Part shown: positions 26,946-36,148 of the stretch, piece by piece | How positions within the stretch are numbered: position 1 is the stretch's first letter | How the letters are laid out: each line of letters starts with the position of its first letter | From: Desulfuromonas sp. | GTDB taxonomy: Bacteria; Desulfobacterota; Desulfuromonadia; Desulfuromonadales; Geopsychrobacteraceae | NCBI GenBank assembly: GCA_002869695.1 | Contig: PKUD01000138.1 | Coordinates: 1-44,025, forward strand | Length of the DNA: 44,025 bases | Direction: 5' to 3' | Translations under genes and position numbers: made by a program | The notes under the pieces: model-generated | The model's input: only the letters and a program-made list of their open reading frames with translations | Told to the model about the DNA's origin: nothing | The model's database searches: none

Positions 26946-29228
26946 TCAGGCAGCGGCAAAGACACGGTTGACGAAATCTCTCAACTCCACCGAATCGCCC
27001 TCCTGCAAGTCGATAAACTGCACCCCGAAACCGACCGGAAGAGGTGAAACCTTGCTCCTCGGGTTGACCCAGGCAACCTTGCCCCTGGCCTTGATCAGCC
27101 GATCAGGGAATTTCGGCAGAGTGAAAACCAGATCAATCTCATCCCCGGGGTCAACCTGCTCTCCAGCGGCAACAAACAGCCCCCCCATACTCAGATTGGA
27201 ACTGGCTCCGCCAATCGTCCGTTTGGCCACCTTGCAAGAAACCTGACTGCGGAACGGAATCCGGACATGGCGGTGGAAGAATCTGGTCTTTGCGTCGTCC
27301 TCGTCCTGCAGAAACTCCTTGTTCTGGGTCACGTAGTTGATTAGCGCACCGACGATCCGTGGTTCAAAATGGTTGCCGCTGCCGTCGCGCAACAGGGCCA
27401 GGGCTCTGCCGACAGACATCGGTCCGCGGTAATGGCGCTTGGCGGTAATCGCTTCAAAGAAGTCGGCCACAGCGATAATGCGCGCTCCAAGCGGGATCTC
27501 CTCACCCTTGAGCCCGTACGGATAGCCGCTGCCGTCGATCTTTTCATGGTGGGAGCCGGCGATCCGCGGAATCTGCATATAGTTTCCTTCAAAGTTAATC
27601 TGCTCGAGAATTTCGCGGGTTTTGCTCGGATGGGTCTCGACCAGGGCCCGTTCATCGTCGGTGAGTTTGCCGTCCTTTTTCAGAATGAAGTCCGGAACGC
27701 CGATCTTGCCATAATCATGCAGCATCGCTGCAATCCGCACGACCTCCGTCTCCTCCGCAGAAAGGCCCAGCTCATGGCAGATACCGACGCTGTACTTGGT
27801 GACCTTTTCCGAATGTCCCGCGGTCAGGAAGTCCCTGGCGTCAATACTCGCGGAGAGCACCTGGAGAATTGAATTGAACTGCTGCGAGCGCAGTTCCAGA
27901 AGTCGTGAGTTGTGGATGCTGATGCCGATAATCGGGGCGATCCCCATCAGCAGGGCTATATCGCTTTTCAGTAGCGGCCGCTTGCTGCGGGCATTATCGA
28001 CGGCCAGAATTCCGATCGCTTCTCCGTCACAGGCGATCGGGCAACTGATAAAGGAATGGCTTCCCGTTTCGCGCAACAGGGCCAGGATGCCCGGCGAGAA
28101 CGTCTCCTCAACCTCATCAAGGTTATCGATTAAAAGGGGTTTTCTCTCCTGAAACGCCTGAATGAAGGCACCTGAAACATCCGTCTGGTCGAGTCTTAGT
28201 TGAAACGCCTCCAGTTCACTCAGCAGCTCATCCGCATAACCGAACGCCGACATCAGCGTCAACCGGGTGCGGTCCTCATCCGCCAGCAGGATAGCTCCCC
28301 GATCGAAATCGAGCCGTTCCTGCAGAATCATGCTGACCGAAGCAAGAATACTGTTAACATCTGCCTTGTTACTGATGACCTGGCCGATTTCCGCAGCCAG
28401 CTGTGAATTGTTGTAATTGATGTTCAGCTGATCGATCAGGCTTTCCGTTGATTCCTGGAGATTTTTTACGCTGTTGCGCAGTTCTTTTTTCTCCAGGCTG
28501 TCAACCCACAGGGCCAGCGACAGCCAGGCCAGCGCCGATCCGCTCAACAGCCAGAGCATGACAATCACCGGAGCAGTCACCAGGCCGGCCAGGTTGACGA
28601 CAATAAATGCCGGCAAGGCAAAACTACGCACCCTGGCCCACAGCGCCGAACGCCGCTCTTTCCAGGTGATCAGGTAGCGGCACCTGGTATCACCGTTAAA
28701 GAGACACTCGGGATGACGGATCGCCGGTGTGTCGATGTTCAGCCGCGAAGCGATGGTCTGCAGAAATCCGATCCGGTTTTCACAGTGGTGCGGCTGTTCA
28801 AAGACCCCGTTCGCGGGAACCACTGAGACCTCAACCTCCCCGGGTCCAAGCATGCGCGTTTGATACTCAACAGACCGGGTGAAATTGCGGGTCATCTTGC
28901 TGATCAGGCTGAACGCCTTGGCCGGGCTGATCAAGCCGAGAACATGCTGCCGCATGCTGCCCAGGGCGTCCGGAGACGCCGCATAGCGGCCAGCGTCACG
29001 GGACAGTTTTTCATTGCCGGTCAACTGGACCAAGCGCTCCACGAACCGATCGATCTGCTCCTGGCTGAACCAGTGACCGGGATCCGCCACCTCGTATGGC
29101 TTCATATCCACTTCGGCAAGCAGACGCCCGATATCGATGTGGGGATACTCCGCCTTGACCAGTTGCAAAAAGAGGTCAGCGATCCTGCTGTTATAGAGGG
29201 GAAGTCCGCCGTCTGTAGTCGAATACAT
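26946..29228 (-). CDS. Membrane-associated GAF/HD-GYP/PilZ cyclic-di-GMP phosphodiesterase
   Basis: The 760-aa protein joins several signalling parts. Residues 1-190 form an N-terminal sensor-like domain ending HPECLFNGDTRCRYLITW, resembling the V4R/heme-NO-binding fold (inferred). Two membrane helices lie at about 203-242, and a GAF domain at about 285-440. The HD-GYP domain (about 455-640) has His472, His504-Asp505 and HHEKIDGSGYP at 560-570, so the metal ligands and GYP signature are intact. A C-terminal PilZ domain (about 655-758) has RIPFR (Arg656, Arg660) and NLSMGG (678-683), the full c-di-GMP-binding motif. It should hydrolyse c-di-GMP and sense it through PilZ. It is 18 nt downstream of the PilZ/acyltransferase-like gene. 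Confidence 0.93.
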   Translation of the reverse strand: MYSTTDGGLPLYNSRIADLFLQLVKAEYPHIDIGRLLAEVDMKPYEVADPGHWFSQEQIDRFVERLVQLTGNEKLSRDAGRYAASPDALGSMRQHVLGLISPAKAFSLISKMTRNFTRSVEYQTRMLGPGEVEVSVVPANGVFEQPHHCENRIGFLQTIASRLNIDTPAIRHPECLFNGDTRCRYLITWKERRSALWARVRSFALPAFIVVNLAGLVTAPVIVMLWLLSGSALAWLSLALWVDSLEKKELRNSVKNLQESTESLIDQLNINYNNSQLAAEIGQVISNKADVNSILASVSMILQERLDFDRGAILLADEDRTRLTLMSAFGYADELLSELEAFQLRLDQTDVSGAFIQAFQERKPLLIDNLDEVEETFSPGILALLRETGSHSFISCPIACDGEAIGILAVDNARSKRPLLKSDIALLMGIAPIIGISIHNSRLLELRSQQFNSILQVLSASIDARDFLTAGHSEKVTKYSVGICHELGLSAEETEVVRIAAMLHDYGKIGVPDFILKKDGKLTDDERALVETHPSKTREILEQINFEGNYMQIPRIAGSHHEKIDGSGYPYGLKGEEIPLGARIIAVADFFEAITAKRHYRGPMSVGRALALLRDGSGNHFEPRIVGALINYVTQNKEFLQDEDDAKTRFFHRHVRIPFRSQVSCKVAKRTIGGASSNLSMGGLFVAAGEQVDPGDEIDLVFTLPKFPDRLIKARGKVAWVNPRSKVSPLPVGFGVQFIDLQEGDSVELRDFVNRVFAAA

Positions 29229-29246
29229 ACAATTCAGTCCTGAAAA

Positions 29247-31286
29247 TCATATCTCTTTGAGCAACTTTTCACAAAATTCAAAGTAGGGGTCGGTGCTCTG
29301 GCAGTTCAGAACCCAGAGCTGGTAGCTTTTCTCCACCGCTAAGCTATTTTTTTCCGCATACTCTCTCGGAAAGAGCAGAACCGCCGGCTCCTCCAGCTCA
29401 AACTTGACCGACAACAGCGCCAGCATCAGGTTGAGGGTCTCCTTGGGCAGATCATCCTGATCGATGACAATCACTTTGATACTGTTGGTCAGACTCGCAA
29501 AATCAAGCCCGGGATCAGAAAGGTTGACCAGGATCAGGGCCTTGAGCTCCCCGTCTTTCTTCAGAGAGTAAACATAACGCTCCCGCTTGAATCCGAGCGC
29601 ACGGAACCTCTCCTGCACTTCATCAGAGGAGAAGCTTGCCGGGACCAAATCAAGTGCCTGGAGCATCAAACCGCCCGACACCTGTTCGTAATAGCTCTGC
29701 AGCTCTTCCAGCTCCTGCGTGTCCGTCCGGGTCAGACTCCACGGCGCCGCCAAGTCCCAGGGCCGCTCAAAGTTCTGCCGGAAATGGAAATAGGCAAACG
29801 TATCGATGGAGCAGCCTTTCCGATTCCGGTAATATTCGGCGACCCCACCGAACATCCGCTGGGGAAACCTGTTTTCTGGCTGATAGTAGCACATCACATA
29901 GTGCATATGCGCCGAGTAAAGGTTGTGCGAATAGTTGATCGAACGACCGATCTGGCGTAAGACCATCAACCCCGCCCGCTTCGCTTCCGACCTGATCGCG
30001 GTATGATGATGCAGCAGCCAGCTGTTCGTGTACATCCTGAGCATTGCAATGTGGCCCAGAATTGCGCCATTTTCCCGATAGGTGAAGTGGCGGGCCACCT
30101 CGGGATTTTCAGTGTAGAGCTTTTTGTAGATATCCTGGTAGGCCTGTTTGTGAGGCGCTATTGCAGAATACTTCTGCGGATAAATAAACCCGGTCTCAAA
30201 AAAGAACTTCCACAGCGCATCGGGATCTTCGCGCTGGCCCAGGTAGGCATTCCCATCCCACAGCTGCTGAAGAATCGACACCAATCTGCCATGATCGGCC
30301 AGTCCCATATCGAGTAAGGCCAATCCAGACAGCTTCATGCTGTGACCGTCCTCATTGAAGGGTCGCTGATAAACCACCTGGGCCTTGCAGCTGAATTGAT
30401 TGCCGTCAGCGAACACCAGTTGTAACTCAGGGATCAGGAGTCCCGGGAACAGAAGAGCGTCCGGTTTCGGCTCCTTGACTGAAAACCCTGAACCGGAAAG
30501 ATCATGGGTTTTCAGCTCTGTTCTTTGCCCGGTCAGGGGGTGGTTGAACACGGCCCTGGGAGGCGGCGTCAGGATTTCCCGGTTACTGCGATAATTCTTT
30601 GGTTTGAAGCGCTGAATCCGTTTTGCCAGTGGTGCCAGAAGGAGGGTATTGTCCCGCCCGGGCGACTTTCTGATAAAGCGACAGGAGCCCGAATAACAGG
30701 CCTGCTCTCTAGATTGCAGCAGCACCACAGCGGAAAAGTCCTGATTAATCCAGGAAAGCATCTGGGGGGGCTGGACGTTCAGTTCAACCTGGAAGGCGTC
30801 CGGGGTAAAATTGATCAGTTGCCCCTGGAACAGGATGCCGTTTTGTACGACCTGTACCCTGACATTATCGCAGAGATAACGCCTACTGGCGCGGAGATGA
30901 ATCTCGCTGCAGGACTCCGGCAGAGCGAAAGACGCGCGCTCAGCATCAATATGTAACAACCCGGGTCGCACCAGAAACAGTTTGTTGCCGTCATTGACCA
31001 GCAGATTTTTCAGAATATAAGCGCCAAGGTTTTCCGGCAAATCGGCCTGTTCATCCCAGAGACAGTCGAGGGTTCCGCCGAGACAGGGTTGAGGATGGGC
31101 GGGCAGGGTCAGCAGATGACGGTAGCGGGGATGCTGCAGATTGACCAGGATGGTTTGATCTTTGAAATTCAGATAATTCAGGTGATTGACCAGAGCCTTG
31201 CGGCTGAGCGTATGCTCACGGTCGGCGGATGAAGTTCCATGGGCTGGATGCGGAACCGTTCCAGTCATATCCCTCTCTTGGTACAT
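29247..31286 (-). CDS. PilZ-like protein with GNAT-like C-terminal domain, function unknown
   Basis: The 679-aa protein has no membrane segments. Residues about 128-225 look like a degenerate first PilZ/YcgR-type domain: Arg132 and Arg136 give RxxxR, but the partner motif is lost. Residues about 228-345 form a second PilZ domain with HDLSGSG (262-267) but an imperfect arginine motif (RSNR). The C-terminal half (about 350-679) contains ENGAILGHIAMLRMYTNSWLLHHH (406-428), which by eye resembles the acyl-CoA-binding core of a GNAT-type acyltransferase. It is followed by MCYYQPENRFPQRMFGG (465-481). A GAGG lies 7 nt before the ATG. It precedes the HD-GYP gene by 18 nt, so the two form a c-di-GMP operon. 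The acyltransferase reading is inference. Confidence 0.8.
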   Translation of the reverse strand: MYQERDMTGTVPHPAHGTSSADREHTLSRKALVNHLNYLNFKDQTILVNLQHPRYRHLLTLPAHPQPCLGGTLDCLWDEQADLPENLGAYILKNLLVNDGNKLFLVRPGLLHIDAERASFALPESCSEIHLRASRRYLCDNVRVQVVQNGILFQGQLINFTPDAFQVELNVQPPQMLSWINQDFSAVVLLQSREQACYSGSCRFIRKSPGRDNTLLLAPLAKRIQRFKPKNYRSNREILTPPPRAVFNHPLTGQRTELKTHDLSGSGFSVKEPKPDALLFPGLLIPELQLVFADGNQFSCKAQVVYQRPFNEDGHSMKLSGLALLDMGLADHGRLVSILQQLWDGNAYLGQREDPDALWKFFFETGFIYPQKYSAIAPHKQAYQDIYKKLYTENPEVARHFTYRENGAILGHIAMLRMYTNSWLLHHHTAIRSEAKRAGLMVLRQIGRSINYSHNLYSAHMHYVMCYYQPENRFPQRMFGGVAEYYRNRKGCSIDTFAYFHFRQNFERPWDLAAPWSLTRTDTQELEELQSYYEQVSGGLMLQALDLVPASFSSDEVQERFRALGFKRERYVYSLKKDGELKALILVNLSDPGLDFASLTNSIKVIVIDQDDLPKETLNLMLALLSVKFELEEPAVLLFPREYAEKNSLAVEKSYQLWVLNCQSTDPYFEFCEKLLKEI

Positions 31287-31336
31287 GCACGAACCTCAAA
31301 AGCATAATCCGCAACACGAGATTAGATTATGCTAAA

Positions 31337-31358
31337 TTATCATATAATTTCATGATAA
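31337..31358. repeat. 7-bp inverted repeat upstream of the PilZ-like gene
   Basis: TTATCAT (31337-31343) and ATGATAA (31352-31358) are perfect arms around an 8-nt AT-rich spacer. It lies about 50-70 nt upstream of the PilZ-like start codon, a normal place for an operator. AT richness raises the chance of a coincidental repeat. Confidence 0.4.
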
Positions 31359-31561
31359 CTATAGCCTCATTCTACGCCAAGGTAAAGCCTTAAGTGATCA
31401 ACAACTTTGATAAAAACGCCGGGACAACATTCTTAAGGCATTTTAATCATCTTCAACAACATTGAAGACACATGCCAGGCATCGACAATTCACATTAAAC
31501 CAATGACCGGTAAACCTAAGTTTCTTTTCTTTATTTTTTTAATGTGCTTTAAGTATTTTCT

Positions 31562-31589
31562 TATTGACAAATAAAATAGTCAATATACT
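31562..31589 (+). promoter_or_regulatory. Dyad operator-like site in the cysK promoter region
   Basis: Perfect 7-bp arms TATTGAC (31562-31568) and GTCAATA (31579-31585) flank a 10-nt A-rich spacer. The left arm carries TTGACA, and a TATACT starts at 31584, but they are only 14 nt apart. A repressor or activator covering this site, rather than constitutive transcription, would fit. The arms recall Rrf2-family sites, but the spacer differs from IscR consensus sites. Confidence 0.5.
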
Positions 31590-31670
31590 CTTTGAATACA
31601 TCAACAAACATGCGCCCACCTGCGGCAACGCCTTCAACCGGAGCGCCTACCTCACAAAAGGACCGAAACA

Positions 31671-32627
<957 letters not shown>

Positions 32628-32688
32628 CCTGACAGAGCAGCAGGCACATTGAAACAGGCTGTTGCGATGCAACGCAGCAGGGACATAT

Positions 32689-32819
32689 CGTCTATATCGA
32701 GAGTGGTGGAGGGACAGGCCCTGCGAAGCCACAGCAACCGGTCGACTCATCGGCGAGGTGCTAATTCCTGCCCCGGATGCCCCGGGGGAAGATGCAGACG
32801 GAGGCAGGAAATTAGAGCG
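32689..32819 (+). promoter_or_regulatory. SAM-I (S-box) riboswitch aptamer
   Basis: The sequence matches the S-box core in order: ATCGAGAGTGGTGGAGGGAC, GGCCCTGCGAAGCC, CAGCAACC and GGTGCTAATTCC. P4 is the long AATTCCTGCC / GGCAGGAAATT stem. P1 can form from CGTCTA (32689-32694) with TAGA and CG at 32813-32819, with one bulged G. SAM binding should stabilise P1 and favour the terminator at 32832-32864, lowering met expression when SAM is abundant. It lies between cysK and metI. Confidence 0.93.
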
Positions 32820-32831
32820 AACGCGTTCTCC

Positions 32832-32864
32832 AGCCCCTTCTCATCGATTCGAGAAGGGGCTTTT
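32832..32864 (+). terminator. Riboswitch-controlled terminator
   Basis: A perfect 11-bp stem (AGCCCCTTCTC with GAGAAGGGGCT) has an 8-nt loop and is followed by a short T run (four T). It is placed between the SAM-I aptamer and the metI ribosome-binding site, the normal position for an S-box expression platform. The T tract is short, so termination may be partial. Confidence 0.85.
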
Positions 32865-32884
32865 GCGTCCCGGAAGGAGAAGCG

Positions 32885-34030
32885 ATGAAACAGCAGATCA
32901 CCCAGGAAACCGAGTTGGTACAGATCGGCGTCGGACGTGATGAGTCAACCGGAGCGATCAGCGTACCGATCTACCCCAGTGCGACCTACCGGCACCCGTC
33001 GGTGGGAGAGAGTACCGGATACGACTACACCCGTTCCGGCAACCCGACCCGGCAGGCCCTGGAGGAGGGGCTAGCCCGCCTTGAAGGGGGCAGCCGGGCA
33101 CTGGCCTTTGCCTCGGGAATGGCTGCGCTGACCACCTTTTTCCTGCATTTCTCAAGTGGCGATCATATCATCGTAAGTGAGGATCTCTACGGCGGCACCT
33201 ATCGGGTTCTCGACCAGATCTTCGCCGATTTCGGCCTGAGCGCCAGCTACGTCGATACCACCAGCAGCGTCAATGTCGCGAATGCAATTGCCTCGAACAC
33301 CCGCGCGCTGCTGATTGAGACTCCGGGCAATCCCCTGCTCGGCGTTGCCGACCTGGATCAACTCGGGCAGCTTTGCCGCAGCCGGGGACTGCTGTTCGCC
33401 GTCGACAACACCTTCATGACACCGGTTTTACAGCGTCCCTTTGAATTCGGCGCCGACGTTGTGCTGCACAGCGGCACCAAGTATCTCGGCGGGCACAGCG
33501 ACCTCTGCAGCGGAGTGCTGATTACCCGTAAACAGGAGTTGGGTGAGCGCTTCTACTTCCTGCAGAACTCCACCGGAGCCGTCCTGCCACCACAGGACAG
33601 CTGGCTGCTGATCCGCAGCCTGAAAACCCTCCCTTTGCGCATGCAGCGGCACTGCCAAAGCGCCGGCCGGATTGCCGAGTGGCTGGAAAGCCATCCAGCC
33701 GTCGCAAAAGTCTTTTATCCGGGTCTACCCAGCCATCCCGGCCATGAGCTGACCAGACGTCAGTGCAGGGGTTTTGGAGGAATGCTCTCCTTCCGGGTCA
33801 CATCGCCCGAACATGCCCGGCAGGTTCTACAGCGCCTGCAACTGATCTCCTTCGCCGAAAGTCTCGGCGGGGTCGAATCCCTGATGACCCTGCCAGCGGT
33901 CCAGACCCACGCAGATATCCCCAAACAGGATCGGGAACGACTGGGCATCTGCGAAAGGCTGCTGCGCCTTTCGGTGGGAATCGAAACCGTGGATGATATT
34001 ATTGCGGATCTGGACCAGGCGCTATGCTGA
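32885..34030 (+). CDS. metI: Cystathionine gamma-synthase / O-acylhomoserine thiolyase-like enzyme (MetI type)
   Basis: This Cys/Met-metabolism PLP enzyme joins cysteine (or sulfide) to an activated homoserine. The 381-aa protein has the usual length and motifs: YDYTRSGNPTR near the N-terminus, FASGMAA, the internal-aldimine lysine in HSGTKYLGGHSD (about residue 198) and the C-terminal ESLGGVESL and LLRLSVGIE segments. Pairing with a MetC-like gene under an S-box mirrors the Bacillus metI-metC operon and supports the gamma-synthase role. Gamma-lyase cannot be excluded by sequence alone. GGAAGGAG lies 5 nt before the ATG. Confidence 0.88.
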   Translation: MKQQITQETELVQIGVGRDESTGAISVPIYPSATYRHPSVGESTGYDYTRSGNPTRQALEEGLARLEGGSRALAFASGMAALTTFFLHFSSGDHIIVSEDLYGGTYRVLDQIFADFGLSASYVDTTSSVNVANAIASNTRALLIETPGNPLLGVADLDQLGQLCRSRGLLFAVDNTFMTPVLQRPFEFGADVVLHSGTKYLGGHSDLCSGVLITRKQELGERFYFLQNSTGAVLPPQDSWLLIRSLKTLPLRMQRHCQSAGRIAEWLESHPAVAKVFYPGLPSHPGHELTRRQCRGFGGMLSFRVTSPEHARQVLQRLQLISFAESLGGVESLMTLPAVQTHADIPKQDRERLGICERLLRLSVGIETVDDIIADLDQALC

Positions 34031-34065
34031 GCTGCGCCATTCATTGAATAAAAAAGGACGAAACC

Positions 34066-35211
34066 ATGAGCGACAGAGTCTACCGCCCCGCCACCCTGCT
34101 GGTTCACCAGGGCCGTGACCGCGACCCGGCCACCGGCGCCGCGACGATTCCGATCTACCAGGCCTCGACCTACCATCATCCGGGCGGTGAGCCGGGGGAA
34201 TACGATTATGCCCGCTGCGGCAACCCGAGCCGCGACCAGGTCGAGGAAGCGATTGCCCTGCTTGAAGGGGGGGTGCGCGGCTTCGCCTTCGCTTCGGGGA
34301 TGGCGGCGACCGGCAGCGCGCTTTCTCTGCTACAGAGCGGAGATCATCTGCTTGCCTGCAACGACCTCTACGGCGGCAGTTGGCGCTATCTGACCAATGT
34401 TCTGCCGCAGCAGGGGATCAGGGTCGATTTCGTCGATACGACCGACCCGGATCAAGTCGCCGCAGCGATCACCCCGCAGACCCGCGCGCTGTTCCTGGAG
34501 ACCCCGTCCAACCCGCTGTTTCAGATCACCGATCTGCGCGCCATGGTCGCCATCGCCAGACAGCACAAGCTGATCACCCTGCTCGACAACACCTTCATGA
34601 CCCCGCTGCTGCAGCAGCCCCTCGCGCTCGGGATCGACGTGGTCATTCACAGCGGCACCAAGTTCCTCGGCGGCCACAGTGACCTGCTCGCCGGGCTGGT
34701 GACGACAGCAGACCCGGACCTGGCAAAGAGGATCAAGTCCTTCCAGAACACCTTCGGCGCGGTGCTCGCCCCCTTCGATAGCTTCCTGCTGGCGCGTGGC
34801 ATCAAGACCCTCAAGCTGCGTCTCGAAGCGGCACAGCAGAATGCCGGGGAGCTGGCGCAAAGACTTAAGGAGCACCCCGCCGTTGCACAGGTGATCTATC
34901 CCGGTCTGGCCGACTTTGCCGACCGCGAAAAACACTTCGCCCAGGCCGACGGATCCGGAGCGATCATCTCCTTTGAACTGAAAGGGAACGAACAGGTCAA
35001 AGCCCTGCTCAAAGACGCCAGGCTGCCGATCATTGCGCCCAGTCTCGGTGGTGTCGAGACGATCCTCACTCACTGCTGGAGCATGTCGCATGCCGCGGTC
35101 CCTGCCGCGGAGAAGCGGACCATCGGCATCCGCCCGACCCTGCTGAGAATATCGGTGGGGATCGAGGATATCGAGGACATCTGGGAGGACCTCTCTCAGG
35201 CGCTTGATTGA
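34066..35211 (+). CDS. metC: Cystathionine beta-lyase-like enzyme (MetC type)
   Basis: MetC cleaves cystathionine to homocysteine, pyruvate and ammonia. The 381-aa product is a paralogue of the gene just upstream, with YDYARCGNPSR, FASGMAAT, the PLP lysine in HSGTKFLGGHSD and SLGGVETI. The C-terminal HCWSMSHAAVP segment is typical of the Bacillus MetC branch, which favours beta-lyase over gamma-synthase. AAAGGA precedes the ATG by 7 nt and the gap to metI is 35 nt. Its stop lies 4 bp from the stop of the convergent aldo/keto reductase gene, with no terminator between. Confidence 0.88.
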   Translation: MSDRVYRPATLLVHQGRDRDPATGAATIPIYQASTYHHPGGEPGEYDYARCGNPSRDQVEEAIALLEGGVRGFAFASGMAATGSALSLLQSGDHLLACNDLYGGSWRYLTNVLPQQGIRVDFVDTTDPDQVAAAITPQTRALFLETPSNPLFQITDLRAMVAIARQHKLITLLDNTFMTPLLQQPLALGIDVVIHSGTKFLGGHSDLLAGLVTTADPDLAKRIKSFQNTFGAVLAPFDSFLLARGIKTLKLRLEAAQQNAGELAQRLKEHPAVAQVIYPGLADFADREKHFAQADGSGAIISFELKGNEQVKALLKDARLPIIAPSLGGVETILTHCWSMSHAAVPAAEKRTIGIRPTLLRISVGIEDIEDIWEDLSQALD

Positions 35212-35215
35212 CCCC

Positions 35216-36148
35216 CTACATCCTGGCGAAATAATCCGCCATCCTGCTGCGCATTGCCGCATCGGGCTGACGACCGAAACCCGCCGCCATGTTGTCCTGC
35301 ATGTGGTGCAGTTTTGCCGTGGCCGGGATCGCACAGGTCACCGCCGGGTGTGAGACGATGAACTTTAGGAAGAACTGGCCCCAGCTCACACAATCGAATT
35401 CCGCCGCCCATTCGGGCAGCTCTTTCCCTTTGACGGTACGAAACAAACCGCCCCGCTGATAGGGCCTGTTGATCAGCACCGCCATGCCACGTTCGGCGGC
35501 GATCGGCAGCAGGCGATCTTCGGCGCTGCGATCCGCTATGTTGTAGCTGAACTGGACAAAATCCAGTTTCTCAGTGCGCAGGATCGTCTCCAGCTCACGC
35601 CGGTCTCGCCCGTGGGAGGTGGTGATGCCGATATAGCGCACTTTGCCTTTCGCCTTCCATCGTTTGAGAGTGCGCAGATGGGTCTGCCAATCGACCAGGT
35701 TGTGGATCTGCATCAGGTCGAAACGCTTGACCCCCCACTTGCGTGCCGAGTCCTCCATCTGACGGACTCCCGCCTGTGCGCCGTCGGTCCAGACCTTGGT
35801 CGCGGCGAACAGGGGTTCCCGGTGACCGATGCGCTGCAACAGCTCCCCGATCACCTGCTCCGCCGCACCGTACATGGGCGAAGAATCGATCAACTCTCCA
35901 CCGTTGGCAAAGAAGGCACGCATAACTGGGGCAAGGCTGTCCAGCTGACCCCTGCTGTCGATGTCAAAGGTACGCGAGGTCCCCATCCCGATCACCGGCA
36001 GGCTTTCGCCTGTTCCGGGAATCTCTTTTCTGAGCGGAGAGTTCACCGCAGACCACACCCGTACAGGGGCCAGCTGAAGGGTCGCCAGCACGGCAGCCAG
36101 TGACTGTACAAAACAGCGGCGTGACAACTGATACTCGATCGATTTCAT
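35216..36148 (-). CDS. Aldo/keto reductase with Tat-type signal
   Basis: The 310-aa protein starts with a twin-arginine motif (SRRCFV, residues 9-14) followed by a hydrophobic stretch ending near Ala34, suggesting Tat export of a folded enzyme. The aldo/keto reductase barrel follows with the catalytic tetrad Asp88, Tyr93, Lys118 and His149, in DSSPMYG, ATKVW and QIHNL. NAD(P)H-dependent reduction of an aldehyde or ketone is the family reaction; the substrate is unknown and a periplasmic location raises the question of cofactor supply. The ATG overlaps the end of the upstream transporter gene by 4 nt, so the pair is co-translated. Confidence 0.88.
   Translation of the reverse strand: MKSIEYQLSRRCFVQSLAAVLATLQLAPVRVWSAVNSPLRKEIPGTGESLPVIGMGTSRTFDIDSRGQLDSLAPVMRAFFANGGELIDSSPMYGAAEQVIGELLQRIGHREPLFAATKVWTDGAQAGVRQMEDSARKWGVKRFDLMQIHNLVDWQTHLRTLKRWKAKGKVRYIGITTSHGRDRRELETILRTEKLDFVQFSYNIADRSAEDRLLPIAAERGMAVLINRPYQRGGLFRTVKGKELPEWAAEFDCVSWGQFFLKFIVSHPAVTCAIPATAKLHHMQDNMAAGFGRQPDAAMRSRMADYFARM

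Larger units (their letters stand above)
31287..31670. other. 384-bp AT-rich divergent intergenic region
   Basis: No open frame with a plausible start is seen. The base composition is clearly more AT-rich than the surrounding genes. It holds the start regions of the minus-strand PilZ-like gene and plus-strand cysK, two inverted repeats (listed separately), and a T-rich tract around 31519-31545. No consensus sigma-70 promoter with normal spacing was found on either strand, so activator-dependent initiation is possible. Confidence 0.7.

Noticed and set aside
31562-31585. IscR type 1 site at the cysK promoter
   Set aside because: The distance between GAC and GTC is 10 nt instead of about 7, so only a generic dyad is claimed.
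32649-32888. Small plus-strand frames between cysK and metI
   Set aside because: The region folds as a SAM-I riboswitch with terminator; the frames have no ribosome-binding site or similarity.
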